Shown here: positions 1 to 6,124 of the stretch, in pieces
Layout of the letters: each line of letters opens with the position of its first letter
Position numbering within the stretch: the first letter of the stretch is position 1
Assembly (NCBI GenBank): GCA_900550035.1
Contig: URQS01000051.1
Location: forward strand, 1-23,952
Direction of reading: 5' to 3'
Length of the DNA stretch: 23,952 nt
Source of the DNA: an uncultured Prevotella sp.
GTDB lineage: Bacteria; Bacteroidota; Bacteroidia; Bacteroidales; Bacteroidaceae
Notes under the pieces: generated by a model
Told to the model about the DNA's origin: nothing
The model's database searches: none
The model's input: the letters and a program-made list of their open reading frames with translations, nothing else
Made by a program: the position numbers and the translations under genes

Positions 1-914
1 AGATTTGCGAAGCTGCAGGTGTTGATCCTTATCAGATGTGTGAGGACACACAGCGTATCTGCTTCGAGAATGCAAAGTGGGCATACGTTGCAGGTGCTGC
101 CATCGCTATCAAGCGTGGCGTTAAGACAGCTGCCGACGCTGCTGAGGCTATCGGCGTAGGTTTGCAGGCATTCTGCATCCCTGGTTCTGTAGCTGACGAC
201 CGTAAGGTAGGTCTTGGCCACGGTAACCTCGCTGCTCGTCTGCTCCGCGAGGAGACACAGTGCTTCGCTTTCTTGGCTGGTCACGAGTCATTCGCTGCTG
301 CTGAGGGTGCTATCAAGATTGCTGAGATGGCTAACAAGGTTCGTAAGAACCCATTGCGCGTTATCCTCAACGGTCTTGGCAAGGATGCTGCTCAGATTAT
401 CAGCCGTATCAATGGCTTCACATATGTTAAGACAGAGTTCGACTACTACACAGGTGAGTTGAAGGTTGTTGACCGCATCGCTTACTCAGACGGTCCCCGT
501 GCTAAGGTTAACTGCTACGGTGCCAACGACGTTCGCGAGGGTGTAGCAATCAACTGGAGCGAGGACGTAGACGTATCAATCACTGGTAACTCTACCAACC
601 CGACACGTTTCCAGCACCCAGTAGCTGGTACATACAAGAAGGAGCGTATCCTCGCTGGCAAGCCTTACTTCTCAGTAGCTTCAGGTGGTGGTACAGGCCG
701 TACATTGCACCCGGATAACATGGCTGCAGGTCCTGCTTCTTACGGTATGACTGATACTCTCGGTCGTATGCACTCTGACGCTCAGTTCGCAGGTTCTTCT
801 TCAGTTCCTGCTCACGTAGAGATGATGGGCTTCCTCGGCATGGGTAACAACCCAATGGTAGGTGCTTCTGTAGCTATTGCCGTTGCTATCGACCTCGCAC
901 TGAACAAGAAGTAA
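1..914 (+). CDS. GGGtGRT family protein, 3' part (5' end outside window)
   Basis: The reading frame is already open at base 3 and runs to a TAA at 912-914, so the gene enters from the left; the first in-frame ATG (36) is internal and should not be taken as the start. The name-giving glycine-rich motif SGGGTGRTLHPDN lies about 70 residues from the end, followed by AAGPASYGMTD. This matches the GGGtGRT protein family of Bacteroidota and Firmicutes, usually about 330 residues, so roughly 25-30 residues are missing here. No biochemical role is firmly known to me. Codon use is strongly biased (GCT, CGT, GGT, AAG), as in highly expressed genes, and differs from the rhuM gene that follows. A strong terminator lies 35 bases downstream. 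There is no signal peptide or membrane segment in the visible part, so a cytoplasmic location is likely. Confidence 0.88.
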   Translation, partial: ICEAAGVDPYQMCEDTQRICFENAKWAYVAGAAIAIKRGVKTAADAAEAIGVGLQAFCIPGSVADDRKVGLGHGNLAARLLREETQCFAFLAGHESFAAAEGAIKIAEMANKVRKNPLRVILNGLGKDAAQIISRINGFTYVKTEFDYYTGELKVVDRIAYSDGPRAKVNCYGANDVREGVAINWSEDVDVSITGNSTNPTRFQHPVAGTYKKERILAGKPYFSVASGGGTGRTLHPDNMAAGPASYGMTDTLGRMHSDAQFAGSSSVPAHVEMMGFLGMGNNPMVGASVAIAVAIDLALNKK

Positions 915-936
915 TTCTTCGCTCTTAGCGAGATTC

Positions 937-984
937 TAAAATAATAAAGGCTCCCATAGTCCGCAAGGATTATGGGAGCCTTTT
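937..984 (+). repeat. 48-bp direct repeat, left copy (contains a terminator)
   Basis: This 48-bp stretch is identical, base for base, to 2075-2122, 1138 bp downstream. The identity starts at TAAAATAATAAAGG and ends in the T tract; the bases just outside (936 and 985) differ. The two copies bracket exactly one gene, the rhuM homologue. Confidence 0.95.
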
Positions 985-987
985 TTG
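946..987 (+). terminator. Intrinsic terminator of the GGGtGRT gene
   Basis: A 14-bp stem (949-962 with 967-980, one G-U pair) closes on a GCAA tetraloop and is followed by six T. It sits 35 bases after the stop codon. This is a very stable rho-independent terminator, flanked by A on the left and T on the right, so it could work on both strands. Confidence 0.93.
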
Positions 988-1030
988 TTATTTAACTTGA
1001 AAAACGCAGTCGGTTTCAAAAGAAAAGCTA

Positions 1031-1038
1031 TATATTTG
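1031..1038 (+). promoter_or_regulatory. Likely -7 box of the rhuM promoter
   Basis: TATATTTG matches the Bacteroidota -7 pattern TAnnTTTG and lies 17 bases before the ATG at 1056, so the leader would be very short. No TTTG is seen at the usual 19-21 bp upstream. The box lies after the first terminator, so the gene appears to be transcribed on its own. Confidence 0.5.
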
Positions 1039-1055
1039 CATATTATTATATTATT

Positions 1056-2066
1056 ATGGATAAAGGGCAATTTTTATTATATCAAACTCCTGACGGCGAT
1101 TCACAGATAGAGGTGAAACTGCAAAACGATACTGTCTGGCTCTCGCTTGACCAGATGGCAGAGTTGTTTCAGCGTAATAAGTCCACTATTTCACGACACG
1201 TAAAGAATGTGCTGGAGGATGGGGAGTTAGAGGAAAAATCAGTTGTTGCATTTTTTGCAACAACTGCATCTGATAGTAAAACATACTCTGTAGCTTACTA
1301 CAACCTCGACATGATTATCAGCATTGGTTATCGTGTTCATTCATACCGTGGTGTTCAATTCCGTATATGGGCAACTAAGGTGTTGAAGGAGTATATAGTA
1401 AAAGGTTTCGCCATGAACGATGACCTGTTGAAACGTGCAGGAGGAGGCAATTACTTTGACGAACTGCTTGCAAGAATACGTGACATCCGCTCCAGTGAAA
1501 AGGTATTCTATCGCAAGGTGTTGGAGATTTACGCCTTAAGTATCGACTATGACCCACGAGTGGAAATGACACAAAAGTTCTTCAAGACAGTACAGAACAA
1601 GATGCACTATTCTGTACATGGTCATACGGCGGCGGAAATAATATACGAGAGAGCCGATGCCGAGAAAGACTTTATGGGACTTACAACGTGGTCTGGAGCT
1701 ATGCCGTCAAAACCAGAAGCAGAAATAGCCAAGAACTATCTCACCCAAGAAGAAGTAAAGTCCTTGAACCGCATCGTGAGCCTATATCTTGACTTCGCCG
1801 AAATGCAAGCCGAGGAACACCGCCCTATGTATATGAAGGACTGGATTAATATTCTCGATGACTTCCTCCGTATCTCCCGAAAAGACATCCTCACTCATGC
1901 AGGCAAAATCTCCGCCAAGCTCGCCAAAGAGAAAGCCGACCATGAATACGACAAATTCAAGGAACGTACCAAGAACAACCTCTCGCCTGTAGAGATTCAC
2001 TTCTTGGAGAACTTTGAGCGTGAGCAAAAAAGGTTGATGGGAGGAGACAAGAAAGAAGAAAAGTAA
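1056..2066 (+). CDS. RhuM family protein
   Basis: The 336-residue product matches the virulence RhuM family (named for a gene of the Salmonella SPI-3 region; Pfam Virulence_RhuM). Residues 28-51 (WLSLDQMAELFQRNKSTISR) look like a helix-turn-helix. The family core follows, including YSVAYYNLDMIISIGYRVHS and RGVQFRIWATKVLKEYIVKG, then a charged helical C-terminus ending KKEEK. There is no signal peptide or membrane segment. The molecular function is not established; the family is common in accessory islands and near restriction or toxin-antitoxin genes, but none is adjacent here. It stands alone between two copies of a 48-bp terminator repeat, with its own promoter and codon use less biased than the gene before it. 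I infer a single-gene insertion. Family call secure, function open. Confidence 0.9.
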   Translation: MDKGQFLLYQTPDGDSQIEVKLQNDTVWLSLDQMAELFQRNKSTISRHVKNVLEDGELEEKSVVAFFATTASDSKTYSVAYYNLDMIISIGYRVHSYRGVQFRIWATKVLKEYIVKGFAMNDDLLKRAGGGNYFDELLARIRDIRSSEKVFYRKVLEIYALSIDYDPRVEMTQKFFKTVQNKMHYSVHGHTAAEIIYERADAEKDFMGLTTWSGAMPSKPEAEIAKNYLTQEEVKSLNRIVSLYLDFAEMQAEEHRPMYMKDWINILDDFLRISRKDILTHAGKISAKLAKEKADHEYDKFKERTKNNLSPVEIHFLENFEREQKRLMGGDKKEEK

Positions 2067-2074
2067 GAACAATA

Positions 2075-2122
2075 TAAAATAATAAAGGCTCCCATAGTCC
2101 GCAAGGATTATGGGAGCCTTTT
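2075..2122 (+). repeat. 48-bp direct repeat, right copy (contains a terminator)
   Basis: Identical to 937-984. It begins 9 bases after the rhuM stop codon and ends 22 bases before the stop codon of the convergent FMN-binding gene. Together with the left copy it frames a 1,090-bp insert. Confidence 0.95.
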
Positions 2123-2125
2123 GTA
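2084..2125 (+). terminator. Intrinsic terminator of rhuM, probably shared with the convergent nadB operon
   Basis: Same 14-bp stem and GCAA loop as at 949-980 (stem arms 2087-2100 and 2105-2118), followed by TTTTG. The A-rich left flank gives a T-rich tail on the minus strand, so it may also end the leftward nadB/FMN-binding transcript. Confidence 0.9.
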
Positions 2126-2143
2126 TTTATACAATTTGTTGGC

Positions 2144-2530
2144 TTATTTATTTTCCTTATAATATTTCAGTCCGCCCTTGACGTTCTCAATGAGTGCTTT
2201 TGATGAATAGGTGGCACCGCTCACGCCGTCCACTTTCATTGTTGAGGCTTCGTTTACGGTCTTGCCAATGAACTTCTTTAGCACTTCTTCTGCATTTGCA
2301 TATATCGAAGGAGTCTCGTGATTGGGTAGCGACTCTATCTTCGTTATTTTGTTGCCCTTGATGTATATCTTTATTGGAGTCTTGCCCTGATAGCCACGAG
2401 CCTTTACGATTGACGACGTATTGATAATGGCAGTACCTTTGCTATACTTTATTGCGTTCTTGGCTACACCGGCGCTCATAAGGGCGAAGGCAAAAGCGGC
2501 AACAGTAATGGAGAAAACTTTCTGCTTCAT
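2144..2530 (-). CDS. Small exported FMN-binding domain protein
   Basis: I place the start at the ATG at 2530, because the protein then begins with a clean signal peptide (MKQKVFSITVAAFAFALMSA); the frame is open further upstream but runs into nadB. The product is 128 residues. After the signal peptide comes a single FMN_bind domain, as in RnfG/NqrC, ending in the motif DGVSGATYSS (residues 101-110). In that family the threonine (T107 here) is esterified to FMN by the flavin transferase ApbE. A covalent flavin carrier outside the inner membrane is therefore expected; whether it is lipid- or membrane-tethered is unclear. It lies 19 bp after nadB on the same strand and is probably co-transcribed. 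No ApbE or Rnf/Nqr gene is visible, so its partner is unknown. Confidence 0.82.
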   Translation of the reverse strand: MKQKVFSITVAAFAFALMSAGVAKNAIKYSKGTAIINTSSIVKARGYQGKTPIKIYIKGNKITKIESLPNHETPSIYANAEEVLKKFIGKTVNEASTMKVDGVSGATYSSKALIENVKGGLKYYKENK

Positions 2531-2549
2531 AATTAAAGTTAAGGGCTTA

Positions 2550-4136
2550 TTATTTGTCGTAAGCGTGCAGTGGATAGTCTGTAGTATAATGGAGTCCGCG
2601 GCACTCTTTGCGCTCAATGGCCTGACGAGTGATGAGATAGCCAACATTGATCATGTTGCGCAGCTCACAGATATCGCGGCTTGCCTTCACACGCTTGAAG
2701 AGAGCCTCAGTCTCCTCATACAGCAGGTCGAGACGATCCCACGCGCGTTTCAGTCTAAGGTCGGAGCGTACTATGCCTACATAGTTTGACATAATCTCGC
2801 CAACCTCCTTCACGCTCTGTGTGATGAGCACCTTCTCCTCGTTGGTCATAGTACCCTCGTCGTTCCATTCGGGCACCTTATCGTTGAAGTCGTATTCGTC
2901 GACATGCTCCAGCGAGTGCTTTGCAGCAGCGTCGGCATATACCACAGCCTCAATCAGCGAGTTGCTGGCAAGGCGGTTGCCACCGTGCAGGCCAGTGCAT
3001 GAGCATTCGCCGATGGCGTAGAGACGCTCAATGCTCGACTGTCCGTTCAGGTCAACCTTAATGCCGCCGCACATATAGTGGGCTGCCGGGCGAACGGGTA
3101 TGTAGTCGGTAGTGATGTCAATGCCTATAGATTTGCACTTCTGATAGATGTTGGGGAAGTGCTTCTTTGTCTCCTCCGGATTCTTGTGCGTAACGTCAAG
3201 GCAAACATGGTCGATGCCGTGTATCTTCATTTCCTTGTCGATGGCGCGAGCCACGATGTCGCGCGGAGCAAGCGAAAGGCGCTTGTCGTATTTCTCCATA
3301 AACGACTCACCGTTTGGCAGACGCAATATGCCGCCATAACCGCGCATAGCCTCGGTGATGAGGAATGCAGGATGAGTCTCGCCCGGATGATAAAGGGCAG
3401 TAGGGTGGAACTGTACAAATTCCATGTCCTTAACTGTTCCCTTGGCACGATACACCATCGCCTCACCGTCACCAGTAGCTATTACCGGGTTGGTTGTGGT
3501 CTGATATACAGCACCGCAACCGCCGGTACACATCAGCGTCACCTTGCTCAGATAAGTGTCCACTTTCTCTGTTTCTGGGTTCAACACGTATGCACCATAG
3601 CAGTTGATGTATGGTGTGCGGCGTGTCACGCGAGCTCCGAGGTGATGCTGTGTGATAATCTCCACGGCGAAGTGGTTCTCCTTGATGTCGATGTCTGGAC
3701 AATTGCGCACAGCCTCCATCAGTCCGCGCTGTATTTCGGCACCCGTATCGTCGGCGTGGTGCAGAATGCGGAATTCAGAGTGTCCGCCCTCGCGATGCAG
3801 GTCGAACTCGCCGTTTTCCTTGCGGTCGAAGTTGACACCCCAATTCACAAGTTCCTTTATCTGTTCGGGCGCATTGCGCACTACCTGTTCTACGGCCTTG
3901 CGGTCGCTGATATAGTCGCCCGCAATCATAGTGTCCTCTATGTGCTTGTCGAAATTGTCGACTGCGAGATTAGTTACTGAGGCCACGCCACCCTGGGCAA
4001 ACGATGTGTTTGCCTCGTCGAGCGAAGTCTTGCAAATGATGCACACCTTACCTTTGTGTGCTCTGGCTACCTTCAATGCGTAGCTCATGCCGGCTACACC
4101 GGCTCCGATAATAAGAAAGTCGTATTTGAAAACCAT
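2550..4136 (-). CDS. nadB: L-aspartate oxidase
   Basis: This FAD enzyme oxidises L-aspartate to iminoaspartate, the first step of de novo NAD synthesis; quinolinate synthase (NadA) uses the product. The 528 residues match the usual NadB length. The dinucleotide motif GAGVAG is at 11-16. Then follow SFAQGGVA, the substrate region HREGGHS and HHADDTG, EFVQFHPTALYHPG, AMRGYGG, RPAAHYMCGGI, and IGECSCTGLHGGNRLASNSL near the end of the flavin domain; the remainder is the helical C-terminal domain. It has the Glu-Phe-x-Gln-Phe-His-Pro signature of the fumarate reductase/aspartate oxidase superfamily but neither a signal peptide nor haem sites, which favours NadB over a fumarate reductase flavoprotein. 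nadA and nadC are not in the window. The downstream partner in the transcript is the FMN-binding protein. Confidence 0.95.
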   Translation of the reverse strand: MVFKYDFLIIGAGVAGMSYALKVARAHKGKVCIICKTSLDEANTSFAQGGVASVTNLAVDNFDKHIEDTMIAGDYISDRKAVEQVVRNAPEQIKELVNWGVNFDRKENGEFDLHREGGHSEFRILHHADDTGAEIQRGLMEAVRNCPDIDIKENHFAVEIITQHHLGARVTRRTPYINCYGAYVLNPETEKVDTYLSKVTLMCTGGCGAVYQTTTNPVIATGDGEAMVYRAKGTVKDMEFVQFHPTALYHPGETHPAFLITEAMRGYGGILRLPNGESFMEKYDKRLSLAPRDIVARAIDKEMKIHGIDHVCLDVTHKNPEETKKHFPNIYQKCKSIGIDITTDYIPVRPAAHYMCGGIKVDLNGQSSIERLYAIGECSCTGLHGGNRLASNSLIEAVVYADAAAKHSLEHVDEYDFNDKVPEWNDEGTMTNEEKVLITQSVKEVGEIMSNYVGIVRSDLRLKRAWDRLDLLYEETEALFKRVKASRDICELRNMINVGYLITRQAIERKECRGLHYTTDYPLHAYDK

Positions 4137-4161
4137 CTTTCAACTTTTTTATAAGACGTTG

Positions 4162-4169
4162 CAAATTTA
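4162..4169 (-). promoter_or_regulatory. Likely -7 box of the nadB promoter
   Basis: Read leftward, the sequence is TAAATTTG, matching TAnnTTTG, 26 bases before the nadB ATG. No convincing -33 element is seen. It is divergent from the pepT promoter about 42 bp away. Confidence 0.5.
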
Positions 4170-4210
4170 GGTAAAATTCTGAAGACAGTGTAATAATAAT
4201 GTCGTTTTTT

Positions 4211-4242
4211 TTTGTCGTTCCCGAATAAATGGACTAACTTTG
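4211..4242 (+). promoter_or_regulatory. pepT promoter (Bacteroidota consensus)
   Basis: TTTG (4211-4214), a 20-bp spacer and TAACTTTG (4235-4242) fit the Bacteroidota housekeeping promoter exactly. Transcription should begin near 4249, giving a leader of about 30 nt. Confidence 0.85.
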
Positions 4243-4278
4243 CTCATATAACATTAATACTACAAACATATCTATAAA

Positions 4279-5502
4279 ATGGAAATAACCGAAAGATTTT
4301 TGAACTACACCCAGTTCGACACCCAGTCGAGCGAAGAGTCGGATACCGTTCCGAGTACTTCCAAGCAATTGATATTCGCCAAATACCTTAAGGAGGAACT
4401 TGAGCGCGAGGGCTTGAGCGATGTAGAGATGGACGAGCAAGGCTACATTTACGCTACGCTGAAGGCCAACACCAAGAAGAATATTCCTACCATCGGATTT
4501 ATCTCTCACTATGATACATCGCCCGACTGCAGCGGTGCCAACATCCGTCCGCGCATCGTCAAGAACTACGACGGCGGCGACATCGTGCTCTCTGAGGGCA
4601 TCGTGTCGAGCCCGGCTAAGTTTCCCGAGCTTAAGGCACATGTAGGCGAGGACATCATCGTGACTGATGGAACAACTCTGCTTGGTGCCGACGACAAGGC
4701 AGGTATTGCTGAGATAGTGCAGGCTGTGTGCTGGTTGCGCGACCACGACGAGATAGAGCATGGCGACATTCGCGTGGCATTCAATCCCGACGAGGAGATA
4801 GGTATGGGCGCACACCACTTCGATGTGGCTAAGTTCGGATGCCAGTGGGCTTACACTATCGACGGTGGCGACCTCGGCGAACTGGAGTATGAGAACTTCA
4901 ACGCTGCCGGTGCCAAGGTACACATCAAGGGTGTCAGCGTACATACCGGTTATGCCAAGGGCAAGATGGTCAACGCTTCACGCCTGGCTGTAGAGTTTGC
5001 CGAGATGATTCCGGCTGCCGAGACTCCTGAGGAGACTGAGGGCTATGAGGGATTCTATCATCTGCTCGGCATCAACTCATGCTGCGAGAAGGCTACTCTG
5101 TCGTACATCATCCGCGACCACGACCGCGACCGCTTTGAGAATCGCAAGGACTTCATCGAGGACTGCGTCAAGAAGATGAACGAGAAGTGGGGTGAGGGTA
5201 CTGTCAGCGTTGAGCTTAAGGACCAGTACTACAACATGAAGGAGAAGATAGACCCCAACATGCACGTCATCGACATCGTGCTCAAGGCAATGCAGGAGAG
5301 CGGTGTAGCTCCTAAGGTGCAGCCTATCCGTGGTGGTACTGACGGTGCACAGCTTTCGTTCAAGGGTCTGCCTTGTCCCAACATCTTCGCCGGTGGCTGC
5401 AACTTCCACGGTCCTCACGAGTTTGTGAGCATCCAGGTTATGGAGAAAGCCATGCAGGTAGTAATCAAGATTTGTGAGCTGACAGCCCACTACAACGACT
5501 AA
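4279..5502 (+). CDS. pepT: Peptidase T (tripeptide aminopeptidase, M20B)
   Basis: This cytoplasmic two-zinc aminopeptidase releases the N-terminal residue from tripeptides. The 407 residues match the family length. The order of motifs is HYDTSPD (His77, Asp79; first zinc ligand and catalytic Asp), LLGADDKAG (bridging Asp), NPDEEIG (catalytic Glu and ligand), TIDGGDLGELE, HTGYAKGKMVNA in the dimerisation domain, RGGTDGAQLS and the last zinc ligand in GCNFHGPHEF. All expected ligands are present. It has its own consensus promoter and a hairpin just after the stop codon, so it is probably monocistronic. It is divergent from nadB. Confidence 0.96.
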   Translation: MEITERFLNYTQFDTQSSEESDTVPSTSKQLIFAKYLKEELEREGLSDVEMDEQGYIYATLKANTKKNIPTIGFISHYDTSPDCSGANIRPRIVKNYDGGDIVLSEGIVSSPAKFPELKAHVGEDIIVTDGTTLLGADDKAGIAEIVQAVCWLRDHDEIEHGDIRVAFNPDEEIGMGAHHFDVAKFGCQWAYTIDGGDLGELEYENFNAAGAKVHIKGVSVHTGYAKGKMVNASRLAVEFAEMIPAAETPEETEGYEGFYHLLGINSCCEKATLSYIIRDHDRDRFENRKDFIEDCVKKMNEKWGEGTVSVELKDQYYNMKEKIDPNMHVIDIVLKAMQESGVAPKVQPIRGGTDGAQLSFKGLPCPNIFAGGCNFHGPHEFVSIQVMEKAMQVVIKICELTAHYND

Positions 5503-5509
5503 ACCGTAT

Positions 5510-5548
5510 ATAGTAGCGGTGGTTTCCGGCCTCCGCTACTATCTTATA
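5510..5548 (+). terminator. Probable terminator of pepT
   Basis: A 10-bp perfect stem, ATAGTAGCGG (5510-5519) with CCGCTACTAT (5533-5542), starts 8 bases after the pepT stop. The tail is only moderately T-rich (CTTATATTTG), so termination may be partial. Confidence 0.65.
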
Positions 5549-5559
5549 TTTGCATTTCT

Positions 5560-5629
5560 AACCGCTCAAAACTGCGAGTTGAACGCACAAATAAATCTTT
5601 GGCGCGAAATTCTCGAGTTTTGAGCGGTT
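5560..5629. repeat. 70-nt inverted repeat of unknown role
   Basis: AACCGCTCAAAACT (5560-5573) is the exact reverse complement of 5616-5629. The inner bases CGAG and CTCG extend the stem to about 18 bp with one bulge, around a loop of roughly 33 nt. There is no T tract after it, no ORF inside and no clear target duplication around it. It could be a small MITE-like relic or an RNA hairpin. It opens the repeat-rich gap ahead of the ATPase gene. Confidence 0.75.
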
Positions 5630-5734
5630 TGTGTTATGTCGCTAATATACAATGAGTTATGATAGTGTTGACGTCTGCAAGCAATTTTTTGTTTCTCAAA
5701 AAACTTACATTTCCTTGTAAAAAGACCACTTTTC

Positions 5735-5822
5735 CCTTCCAACTGTATTCCTTTTACCTTCCAACTGTATTCCTTTTACCTTCCAACTGTAGTCCTTTTG
5801 CCTTCCAAAAGTACTCCCTTTT
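5735..5822. repeat. Tandem repeat, 4 x 22 bp
   Basis: The unit is CCTTCCAACTGTATTCCTTT plus TA. Copies start at 5735, 5757, 5779 and 5801. The first two are identical, the third has two changes (AGTCC, final G), and the fourth is more diverged (CCAAAAGTACTCC). A further decayed copy may precede them. No protein is supported; the short frame across it is a by-product of the repeats. The 22-bp period equals two DNA turns. Confidence 0.88.
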
Positions 5823-5957
5823 CATTGCAAAGAAGCCTTAATTGAAGAGTTGCGAGTATTTTGCTATTAAAAAAACGTCAAAAACAGCCACGCAAATCTC
5901 TAGAATCATTTTTTTATTTGTAATACTTTTTTACTGTGTGTACGATATTTGCATCAG

Positions 5958-6088
5958 AAATCCAGTGTTGTTGCCGCTGATTTGCAACAAAATTACAGCG
6001 TTGTTGCCACTGATTTGCAACAAAATTACAGCGTTGTTGCCACTGATTTGCAACAAAAACTCAGTGCTGTTGCCACTGATTTCAAACA
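5958..6088. repeat. Tandem repeat, 4 x 32-33 bp, each unit carrying an inverted repeat
   Basis: Units lie at 5958-5989, 5990-6022, 6023-6055 and 6056-6088; units 2 and 3 are identical. Inside units 1-3, TTGTTGC and GCAACAA form a 7-bp inverted repeat around a 9-base loop (for example CACTGATTT). In unit 4 the right arm is TCAAACA, so the symmetry is broken. The array ends 7 bp before the -7 box of the ATPase gene. The 33-bp period equals three DNA turns. An 88-codon frame across the array (5842-6108) is repeat-derived and I do not call it a gene. Confidence 0.92.
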
Positions 6089-6095
6089 AAATCGT

Positions 6096-6103
6096 TATCT
6101 TTG
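6096..6103 (+). promoter_or_regulatory. -7 box of the ATPase gene promoter
   Basis: TATCTTTG matches TAnnTTTG, 21 bases before the ATG at 6125. The -33 region falls inside the last 33-bp repeat unit, where the nearest candidate (GTTG, 6069-6072) is 23 bp away. Anything bound to the array would sit on or next to this promoter. Confidence 0.65.
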
Positions 6104-6124
6104 CATAATCTAAATATATGTATT

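Noticed and set aside
3078..3980. 300-codon frame antisense to nadB
   Set aside because: Shadow of the nadB coding frame; no motif or ribosome-binding site supports it.
5659..5841. 60-codon frame across the 22-bp array
   Set aside because: Low-complexity Phe/Pro/Ser sequence that follows the repeat, not a recognisable protein.
5958..6088. CRISPR array
   Set aside because: Units are head-to-tail with no unique spacers, only four copies, and no cas genes are in the window.
5842..6108. 88-codon frame with repeated LLPLICNK
   Set aside because: It is produced by the 33-bp tandem repeat, whose period is a multiple of three; it overlaps the ATPase promoter and has no plausible ribosome site or family.
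6101..6124. TTG start giving the ATPase eight more residues
   Set aside because: The TTG is part of the -7 promoter box, so it would not be in the transcript.
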